Assembly (NCBI RefSeq): GCF_004361065.1
Contig: NZ_SELT01000028.1
Coordinates: 1-33,288, forward strand
Origin: Cognatilysobacter terrigena
GTDB lineage: Bacteria; Pseudomonadota; Gammaproteobacteria; Xanthomonadales; Xanthomonadaceae
Direction: 5' to 3'
Length of the DNA stretch: 33,288 nt
Position numbers and translations under genes: made by a program. Shown here piece by piece: positions 26,819-33,288 of this stretch. Position 1 is the stretch's first letter; every line of letters starts with the position of its first letter. The notes below the pieces were generated by a model. That model was given only the letters and a program-made list of their open reading frames with translations, ran no database searches and had not been told where the DNA came from.

Positions 26819-28180
26819 GTGAGCGACAACTCCCGCAGCATCACGATCATCGGCGCTGGCCTCGCCGGCGCACTGCTCGCCACCCTGCTCGCGCAGCGCG
26901 GCTGGAGCGTCGACGTCTACGAGAAGCGCGGCGACCCGCGCGTTCGCGGCTATGCGGGCGGCCGCTCGATCAACCTCGCGCTCGCCGAACGCGGCCGTCA
27001 TGCATTGCGGTTGGCCGGCGCCGACGACGCCGTGATGTCGCATGCCGTGATGATGCGCGGCCGCATGGTGCACTTCGCCGACGGCCGCACCGACCTGCAG
27101 CGTTACGGCCGGGACGACAGCGAAGTCATCTGGTCGATCCATCGTGGCGAGCTCAACATCAGCCTGCTCGACATCGCCGAGACCGCGGGTGCCCGTCTGC
27201 ACTTCGACCGCGGTCTCGTCGCGGCGGATTTCGATCGGCACGTCGCGACGTTCGCCGATGCCGGCGGTGGCCTGCTCGACGTTGGCTTCGATTCGCTGGT
27301 GGGCGCGGACGGCGCGGGCTCGGCGCTGCGGGTCGCGATGGCGAAGCGCGAGGGCCTCGGCGAGCGCACCGAGAACCTCGGCCACGGCTACAAGGAACTG
27401 GAGATCCCGCCCGGCGATGACGGCAGCTTCCGCATCGAGCCGAATGCGCTGCATATCTGGCCGCGCGGCCGCTACATGTGCATCGCGCTGCCGAACGACG
27501 AACGCACGTTCACCGTCACCCTGTTCCTGCCGAGCCACGGCGAGCCGAGCTTCGACACCGTGCGCAACGGTGCAGAAGCCCGCGCGTTCTTCGAGCGCGA
27601 CTTCGCCGACGCGTCGCCGCTCATTCCGAATCTCGAGCAGGATTTCGATAGCCACCCGACCGGCACGCTGGCGACGCTCTATCTCGATCTCTGGCACCTC
27701 GGCGGCGACGCCGTGCTGCTCGGCGACGCGGCGCATGCGATGGTCCCGTTCCACGGCCAGGGCATGAACTGCGCGTTCGAAGACTGCGTTGCACTGGCCG
27801 AGCATCTCGACAACGCGCCCGACCGTGCCAGCGCGTTCGCCGCGTTCCAGGCGGAGCGCTTGCCGAACGCGCGCGCGATCCAGCAGATGGCGCTCGAGAA
27901 CTATCTGGAGATGCGCGATCGCGTCGACAACGACGACTTCCTGCTGCAGCGCGCACTCGAGCTCGAACTCGCCGCGCGCCATCCTGACCGCTTCGTGCCG
28001 CGCTATTCGATGGTCACGTTCATGCGCATTCCGTATGCGACGGCGTTCGAACGCGGTCGTGTCCAGCGCGAATTGCTGGCGGACGTGACACGCGGCCATT
28101 CCAGCCTCGACACGATCGACCGCGCGCTCGCCGATCGCCTCGTCACCGAACGCCTGCCGCCGCTTGGGAAGTCCGCGTGA
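26819..28180 (+). CDS. kmo: kynurenine 3-monooxygenase
   Basis: FAD- and NADPH-dependent hydroxylation of kynurenine to 3-hydroxykynurenine. 453 residues: FAD-binding GAGLAGALLA near the N-terminus, the kynurenine-monooxygenase stretch RSINLALAERGRHAL, the second FAD motif GDAAHAMVPFHGQGMN, and the C-terminal segment that associates with the membrane in other enzymes. I prefer the GTG at 26819 (GGA 8 nt upstream). An in-frame ATG at 26807 would add four residues (MDAQ) but has no Shine-Dalgarno. The stop overlaps the sbcB start (GTGA at 28177-28180). Confidence 0.95.
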   Translation: MSDNSRSITIIGAGLAGALLATLLAQRGWSVDVYEKRGDPRVRGYAGGRSINLALAERGRHALRLAGADDAVMSHAVMMRGRMVHFADGRTDLQRYGRDDSEVIWSIHRGELNISLLDIAETAGARLHFDRGLVAADFDRHVATFADAGGGLLDVGFDSLVGADGAGSALRVAMAKREGLGERTENLGHGYKELEIPPGDDGSFRIEPNALHIWPRGRYMCIALPNDERTFTVTLFLPSHGEPSFDTVRNGAEARAFFERDFADASPLIPNLEQDFDSHPTGTLATLYLDLWHLGGDAVLLGDAAHAMVPFHGQGMNCAFEDCVALAEHLDNAPDRASAFAAFQAERLPNARAIQQMALENYLEMRDRVDNDDFLLQRALELELAARHPDRFVPRYSMVTFMRIPYATAFERGRVQRELLADVTRGHSSLDTIDRALADRLVTERLPPLGKSA

Positions 28181-29616
28181 CGTCCAGTTTTCTCTTCTAC
28201 GACCTCGAGACCTTCGGCGCGTGTCCGCGCCGCAGTCGTATCGCGCAGTTCGCGGGCATCCGCACCGATACGAACCTTGAGCAGATCGACGAGGAGATCT
28301 GTTTCTACGTCAAACCGGCCGATGACCTTCTGCCCTCCCCGACCGCGGCGGCGATCACCGGCATCACGCCGCAACACGCGTTCGAACACGGCGTCAACGA
28401 GGCCGAAGCCTTCGCGCGCATCCACGAACAGATGATGCGCACCGGCACCTGCACCGCCGGCTACAACTCGTTGCGCTTCGACGACGAATTCGTGCGCCAC
28501 GGCCTCTTCCGCAACTTCTACGACCCGTACGAACGCGAGTGGCGCGGCGGCAACTGCCGCTGGGATCTCCTCGACGTGATGCGCCTCGCGCACGCGTTGC
28601 GGCCCGATGGCATCCACTGGGTCTATCGCGACGACGGCACGCCCACGTTCACGCTGGAAGGTCTGGCGAACGCGAACGGCGTCCGCATCGGCGATGCGCA
28701 CGAGGCCTTGAGCGACGTGCGCGCCCTGATCGGGCTCGGCCAACGGCTGCGAGCCGCGCAGCCGCGGCTCTGGGACTACTGCCTGCGCCTGCGCGACAAG
28801 AAGTTCGCGGCGACGCTCCTCGATGTGGTCGCCATGACGCCGGTGCTGCATGTCTCGCAGCGCTTTCCCGCGAGCCGCATGTGCGCAGCGCCGGTGATCC
28901 CGCTCGCGATGCATCCGCGCATCGGCAACCGCGTCGTCGTGTTCGATCTCGACCAGGATCCGGATTCGCTCCTGACGCTGGATCCCGGGGTGATCGCGCA
29001 GCGCCTGTACGTCAAGCAGGACGACTTGCCGGAGGGCGTCGAGCGGATCGCGCTGAAGGAAGTGCACCTCAACCGCTGCCCGGCATTGGTGGCGTGGGAT
29101 CACCTGCGCGCGGCCGATCTCGAGCGCCTGCGCATCGATGTCGACCGCGTCGAACGCAACGCGCAGCGCATTCGCGAACGCGCGCCGGAGATCGCGGAGA
29201 AGGTGCGTCGCGTGTTCGCGACGATGCCCGACCGCGCGGCATCGGACTGCGATGCGTCCTTGTACGACGGCTTCCTTCCCGACGCCGATCGCCTGCGCTT
29301 TCCCGACGTCCGCGGCACGCCGCCAAAGCACCTCGGCGACACGGACTTCGGTTTCAGCGACGCGCGCCTGCCGGAGCTGCTGTTCCGTTATCGCGCCCGC
29401 AACTGGCGCGATTCGTTGCAGCACCACGAGCACGACCGGTGGAACGGCTATCGCCGCGAGCGCTTCGCGGACACGACGCGGTCGGAGTACACGTTCGACT
29501 CGTTCTTCGGCGAGGTACGCACGCTGCGTGCAGAGCGCGAAGGCGACGGCCGCATCGCGGCACTGCTCGACGCCGTCGAGGCCTGGGGCCGCGAGCGGCA
29601 GCACGAGCTCGCCTGA
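28177..29616 (+). CDS. sbcB: exodeoxyribonuclease I
   Basis: Processive 3'-5' single-strand DNA exonuclease of the DEDDh class, acting in mismatch repair and recombination. 479 residues, the size of E. coli ExoI. Catalytic residues visible: DLETFG (Asp9, Glu11), the NSLRFDDEF block (Asp in DDEF) and HEALSDVRA (His and Asp). The SH3-like and C-terminal helical domains follow (RYRARNWRDSL). The GTG start overlaps the kmo stop by 4 nt, so translation is coupled to kynurenine genes although the function is unrelated. No strong terminator follows. Confidence 0.96.
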   Translation: MTSSFLFYDLETFGACPRRSRIAQFAGIRTDTNLEQIDEEICFYVKPADDLLPSPTAAAITGITPQHAFEHGVNEAEAFARIHEQMMRTGTCTAGYNSLRFDDEFVRHGLFRNFYDPYEREWRGGNCRWDLLDVMRLAHALRPDGIHWVYRDDGTPTFTLEGLANANGVRIGDAHEALSDVRALIGLGQRLRAAQPRLWDYCLRLRDKKFAATLLDVVAMTPVLHVSQRFPASRMCAAPVIPLAMHPRIGNRVVVFDLDQDPDSLLTLDPGVIAQRLYVKQDDLPEGVERIALKEVHLNRCPALVAWDHLRAADLERLRIDVDRVERNAQRIRERAPEIAEKVRRVFATMPDRAASDCDASLYDGFLPDADRLRFPDVRGTPPKHLGDTDFGFSDARLPELLFRYRARNWRDSLQHHEHDRWNGYRRERFADTTRSEYTFDSFFGEVRTLRAEREGDGRIAALLDAVEAWGRERQHELA

Positions 29617-29715
29617 ACAGGGCGAGCCCGGCCCGCCGCGTTGGAATCCTGTTAAGCCGGTAATCCGCGGCGTCGGCGTGGCAAAGTAGCCCGGGGGATC
29701 CAACCGGTCGGGGCC

Positions 29716-32685
29716 ATGGCAGCAACGCTGACGGCACGCGCGCGTGCGCGTGCCCGCGCCTTCGTGGGAGCGGGGCTACGGACGTCGATGCGACGCGCCG
29801 TCGCAATGCTGTTCCTCATGGTTGCGCTCGCCCTGCCTGCTTACGCCGTGCAATCGCTCGGCGACGACTTCGTCGAGTCCTGGACGACGCGGGACGGCCT
29901 GCCGCACAGCACGATCAACGGCATCGGCCAGACCCTCGACGGCTACCTCTGGCTCGCGACGTGGGAAGGCATCGCGCGCTACGACGGCCACGAGTTCCGC
30001 CTGTACCGGCGTGACGACATCCCGGGCCTCGGCGACGACAGCGTACGCGCGCTGCACATCGGCCCGCATGGCGACCTCTGGGCCGGCAGTGCGCGCGGCG
30101 GCATCGTCCGTTGGCACGACGGCCGCTGGGATTCGCGTCCCCCGGTCGACGGCCTGATCACCGACCTGCTGGAGGAACCCGCCGGGCGGCTTTGGGTCGC
30201 GACGTTGCGCGGCGGGCTCGTGCGTATCGACACCAACGGGCGCCGCGCCGTCGTCGACGGTGAACACGGCCTGCCGAGCGACACGGTTAACGCGCTGGCC
30301 CGCGACGCGCGCGGCCGCATCTGGGTCGCGACGAGCCAGGGGCTCGCGCGCATCGACGGCGACCGCGCCGTGCCCGCGGACATCACCGGCCTCTCGGCTG
30401 GCCCCGTGTTTTCCTTGTTCCCCCTCGCGGACGGCGGACTGCTGGTCGGCACCGAACACGGCGCACTGGTCGTCGCGAACGGCGTGGTGGGGCTGCTCCA
30501 CCCCGACCTCGCCACGCGCACCGCAACGCGCATCTGGCGCGACCCGAGCGGCGTGACCTGGGTCGGCACCAACAACGCCGGCCTCGCGCGCGTCGACGGC
30601 GACCGCATCGAATGGCTGGACGCCCCCGACGGCCTGCCGAACAACCGCGTGCTGGCGCTCGGCCGCGACGACGAAGGCAGTCTCTGGGTCGGCACGAACG
30701 GCGGGCTCGTGCGACTGCGCGCCGCGCCCATCCACACCTACACCCGCCAACAGGGTCTGGCCGACGACTTCGTCCGCGCCACGCTAGTCACGCGCGACGG
30801 CCAGCTGTGGATCGGGAGCGGACAGGGGCTGGATCGCATGGATCCCGCCACCGGCGCGATCACGCGCATCGGCCTCGGCACACGGCTGGCGGATGCGTCG
30901 GTGTTGGCGCTCGCCGAGGACGCGTCGGGGGACGTGCTCGTCGGCACCTTCCACGATGGCCTGCTGCGCCTGCACGGCGACGCCATCGTCGACGCGATCA
31001 CGATGGACGACGGTCTGCCGTCGAACGAGGTGCGCGCGTTGCTCGCCGCGCACGATGGCCGCATCTGGATCGGCACCAAGCAGGGTGTCGTCGTGCACGA
31101 CGACGCCTCCCAACGCGTCTACGGCGCGCACGACGGCCTGCCCGCGGAGTTCGTGCAGGCGCTGCACGAGGACGCCGACGGGGCGATCTGGGTCGGCACT
31201 AGCGCCGGTGCCGCCGTGATCCGCAACGCTCGCGCGAGCGCCGTCGATCTGCGGCCCACCGACGCGCAGTACGTCTATGGCTTCGTGCCCTCGGCCGGCG
31301 GCGATGCGCTGTGGCTGGCGACCGACCGCGGCCTCGTGCGCGTCGCCCGCGACGGCGGCCCGCCCCGGCGCGTCGCACGCGCGGAAGGCTTGCCGTTCGA
31401 GAAGATCTTCGCGGCCGTGCCGGATGCGCAGGGCCGCCTCTGGCTGACCGGCAACGAAGGCATCGCGCGACTGCGCATGGCGGAGTTGGAGGACGTCGCC
31501 GCGGGTCGTCGCGCGCGCATCGACGTGCATCTTTTCGGCCGCGCCGACGGCATGGCGTCCGCGCAGGCCAACGGCGGCTCGATGCCTGCGGCAACGCTCG
31601 ATACGGCGGGCAAGCTCTGGGTCGCCACGGCGATCGGCGTCGTGCGGCTCGACCCTGACGCCGCCGTGCGCCATCCGCTTCCGCTGCCGCCCGTGGCGAT
31701 CGAGCGCTTCGAAGTCGACGGACGCGAACGCGATCCGCACACGGCGTCCGCACTCGCGCCGGGCGACCACCGCATCGTCGTGCGTTTCGTCGCGCCAACG
31801 CTGATCAATGCGCAGCGTGTCCACTACCGCTATCGGCTCGACGGACTGGCGTCGTCGTGGATCGACCTCGGCACGAGTCGCGAAGTGCAGTTCACCAGCC
31901 TGCCGCCGCGAGCATTCCATCTGCGGATCGAGGCGTGGGTACCGGGCGAACCGGAAGTCTCGCACGGTGGACTCGAGTTCTCGATCACGCCGTACTGGTG
32001 GCAGCGCGCCGAAGTGTGGGTGGTGATCGTGCTGTTCGCGATCGTGCTGCTGGGCCTCGCCTATGGTGCGCGCGTCGGCCAGCTGCGCCATACCGAGCGA
32101 CGCCTGCGCGGCCTCGTCGACGAACGCACGCATGCCTTGCAAGTGCAGACGCGCATCGCCGAACGCTTGGCGCGCACCGACGCGCTCACGCTGCTGTCGA
32201 ATCGCCGCGCGCTGGACCAGGCGCTGGAGAACCAGGAACTCGAGCACCTTGCGCAGGGTCATCCGGTGGCGCTGATGCTGGTCGACGTCGACGGCTTCAA
32301 GCCGATCAACGACCTCCACGGCCACGCGGCCGGCGACATCGCGCTTCAGGGCGTCGCCGACGTCATCCGCGCCCACGCTCGCCAGCACGACATCGCCGCG
32401 CGCTGGGGCGGCGACGAATTCGCCTTGCTGCTCGTCGATTGCACGCTCGAGCAGGCGCTCAGCGTGGCGGAGCGCATCCGCAGTGCGGTGGAGGTGATCG
32501 ACTGCGAGCCGTTCGCGCCGGGCTTCAACGTGACCGCGAGCGTGGGCGTCGCCTGGAGTCGCGGCCGTGCGCACAGCGCGAGCCTGCGTACGCTGGTGCC
32601 GCGCGCCGACGAGGCGCTCTATCGCGCGAAACGCGAGGGCCGCAACCGCGTGCGGGCGGCGGTCGAACCCGAACCCGCGGCCTGA
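29716..32685 (+). CDS. periplasmic beta-propeller diguanylate cyclase
   Basis: Predicted transmembrane sensor that makes cyclic di-GMP. 989 residues: a signal sequence (core near 27-44), about thirteen propeller repeats of the two-component-regulator type with DGLP...LWVGT signatures (about 50-600, consistent with two seven-bladed propellers), a Y_Y_Y domain (about 675-745), one membrane helix (about 767-788), a short coiled linker and a GGDEF domain. The active motif GGDEF (898-902) is intact, and RQHD five residues before it is an inhibitory I-site. No EAL domain. The start is uncertain: ATG 29716 gives an Arg/Ala-rich leader, and ATG 29788 gives a conventional signal peptide. Confidence 0.92.
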   Translation: MAATLTARARARARAFVGAGLRTSMRRAVAMLFLMVALALPAYAVQSLGDDFVESWTTRDGLPHSTINGIGQTLDGYLWLATWEGIARYDGHEFRLYRRDDIPGLGDDSVRALHIGPHGDLWAGSARGGIVRWHDGRWDSRPPVDGLITDLLEEPAGRLWVATLRGGLVRIDTNGRRAVVDGEHGLPSDTVNALARDARGRIWVATSQGLARIDGDRAVPADITGLSAGPVFSLFPLADGGLLVGTEHGALVVANGVVGLLHPDLATRTATRIWRDPSGVTWVGTNNAGLARVDGDRIEWLDAPDGLPNNRVLALGRDDEGSLWVGTNGGLVRLRAAPIHTYTRQQGLADDFVRATLVTRDGQLWIGSGQGLDRMDPATGAITRIGLGTRLADASVLALAEDASGDVLVGTFHDGLLRLHGDAIVDAITMDDGLPSNEVRALLAAHDGRIWIGTKQGVVVHDDASQRVYGAHDGLPAEFVQALHEDADGAIWVGTSAGAAVIRNARASAVDLRPTDAQYVYGFVPSAGGDALWLATDRGLVRVARDGGPPRRVARAEGLPFEKIFAAVPDAQGRLWLTGNEGIARLRMAELEDVAAGRRARIDVHLFGRADGMASAQANGGSMPAATLDTAGKLWVATAIGVVRLDPDAAVRHPLPLPPVAIERFEVDGRERDPHTASALAPGDHRIVVRFVAPTLINAQRVHYRYRLDGLASSWIDLGTSREVQFTSLPPRAFHLRIEAWVPGEPEVSHGGLEFSITPYWWQRAEVWVVIVLFAIVLLGLAYGARVGQLRHTERRLRGLVDERTHALQVQTRIAERLARTDALTLLSNRRALDQALENQELEHLAQGHPVALMLVDVDGFKPINDLHGHAAGDIALQGVADVIRAHARQHDIAARWGGDEFALLLVDCTLEQALSVAERIRSAVEVIDCEPFAPGFNVTASVGVAWSRGRAHSASLRTLVPRADEALYRAKREGRNRVRAAVEPEPAA

Positions 32686-32719
32686 GCACGGCGTCGCCAC
32701 GATGCTCACGGCCCTTCGC

Positions 32720-32725
32720 TAGGCT
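32720..32725 (+). promoter_or_regulatory. -10 element of a putative leaderless promoter for the DUF2939 gene
   Basis: TAGGCT, 6 nt before the ATG, with no Shine-Dalgarno. The upstream gene ends only 35 nt earlier, so co-transcription is also possible. Confidence 0.35.
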
Positions 32726-32731
32726 GCACGC

Positions 32732-33288
32732 ATGAAGACGCTGATCGCCCTCCTCCTCGTCGCCGTTCTCGCCCTCGCCGGTTATGTGGCCGCGGGGCCG
32801 TTCCTCACCGCACGTTCGATCAGCGACGCCGTGCAGCGGGGCGACATGCGAACGCTGGAGCAGGACGTCGATTTCCCGATGGTGCGCGCGAGCGTCAAGG
32901 CGCAGCTGGAGGATTACCTAGCCCGCAAGATGGGCGACCCCTCGACGGACAGCCGACTGAAGGAGCTTGGACGCCAGGTCACTGCGACGATGACGGGCGG
33001 CGTGGTCGATGCGCTGGCGACGCCCGCGGGCATCGGCGCGATCCTGCAGGGCCGCAGCGTCGTCCGTCGCGCGATGGGCTACCCCGTCGAGCATTCGAGC
33101 GAACCGGGCGGCAAGTTCGACCCGCTGCAGGGTGCGGCCTACCACTACGAATCGGCATCCCGCTTCACCGCGACCGTGCAGAACGCGGACGGTGTGCCGG
33201 TGGTCTTCGTGTTCACCCGCGACGGCCTCAAATGGCGCGTCACCGACGTGCGCCTGCCCGTCGACGACCTCGTCAGGTCGCTGACCGG
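32732..33288 (+). CDS. DUF2939 family protein (C-terminus cut by window edge)
   Basis: 185 residues visible before the window ends; the frame is still open. An N-terminal hydrophobic segment (residues 3-22, LIALLLVAVLALAGYVAAG) acts as a membrane anchor or signal peptide. Then come the features of DUF2939: AGPFLTARSISDAVQRGDMRTLEQDVDFPMVRASVKAQ in consecutive blocks, and near the end FVFTRDGLKWRVTDVRLP. The predicted location is the inner membrane facing the periplasm. Function unknown. It lies 46 nt after the diguanylate cyclase gene. Confidence 0.85.
   Translation, partial: MKTLIALLLVAVLALAGYVAAGPFLTARSISDAVQRGDMRTLEQDVDFPMVRASVKAQLEDYLARKMGDPSTDSRLKELGRQVTATMTGGVVDALATPAGIGAILQGRSVVRRAMGYPVEHSSEPGGKFDPLQGAAYHYESASRFTATVQNADGVPVVFVFTRDGLKWRVTDVRLPVDDLVRSLT

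Noticed and set aside
29617-29715. c-di-GMP riboswitch or terminator between sbcB and the diguanylate cyclase
   Set aside because: A short GCAAAG string and an AACAGG/CCTGTT pair are present, but the conserved riboswitch core and a T-run are missing.

Overview
This is a 33.3 kb stretch of chromosome from a high-GC gammaproteobacterium, most likely Lysobacteraceae/Xanthomonadaceae (Lysobacter, Luteimonas or Xanthomonas relatives). This placement is inferred from the gene order rpsF-rpsR-rplI-dnaB-alr without priB, the tmRNA tag ANDDNYALAA, a kynurenine catabolic operon next to asnS, and the strong GC bias that fills the antisense frames with long shadow ORFs. I see no insertion sequence, prophage, CRISPR array or integration scar. 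The window reads as core plus lineage-specific chromosome.

Region 1 (1-8,640, minus strand): a CHASE/PAS sensor histidine kinase cut by the left edge; the tmRNA gene ssrA with its own promoter and terminator; and a tightly overlapping four-gene DNA repair operon. In transcription order the operon encodes an MBL-fold exonuclease, an ATP-dependent DNA ligase, an Lhr-core-type helicase and the metallophosphoesterase PdeM.

Region 2 (8,595-15,430, minus strand): the ribosomal/replication cluster rpsF-rpsR-rplI-dnaB, then a KTSC-domain protein, alanine racemase, a photolyase and an OmpA-type lipoprotein, closed by a strong terminator. The rpsF promoter is clear, and the spacers of this cluster hold several perfect stem-loops.

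Region 3 (15,431-17,680, minus strand): an exported DUF885 metallopeptidase-like protein and an A-type Fe-S carrier. The latter is divergent from asnS.

Region 4 (17,778-29,616, plus strand): asnS, two small proteins of unknown function, a PaiB-like FMN protein, and then the lower kynurenine pathway. The pathway genes encode an atypical SDR, 2-aminomuconate semialdehyde dehydrogenase, beta-carbonic anhydrase, a RidA-type 2-aminomuconate deaminase, 3-hydroxyanthranilate dioxygenase, ACMS decarboxylase, kynureninase and kynurenine 3-monooxygenase. Exonuclease I (sbcB) is translationally coupled to the last of these. Together they take kynurenine to the level of 4-oxalocrotonate. Tryptophan dioxygenase, formamidase and the final steps to pyruvate and acetyl-CoA lie outside the window.

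Region 5 (29,716-33,288, plus strand): a large periplasmic-propeller diguanylate cyclase and a DUF2939 protein cut by the right edge.

The most interesting non-genic signal is a TANNNT hexamer placed 6-7 nt upstream of six start codons that lack a Shine-Dalgarno sequence. This is the geometry of leaderless transcripts.
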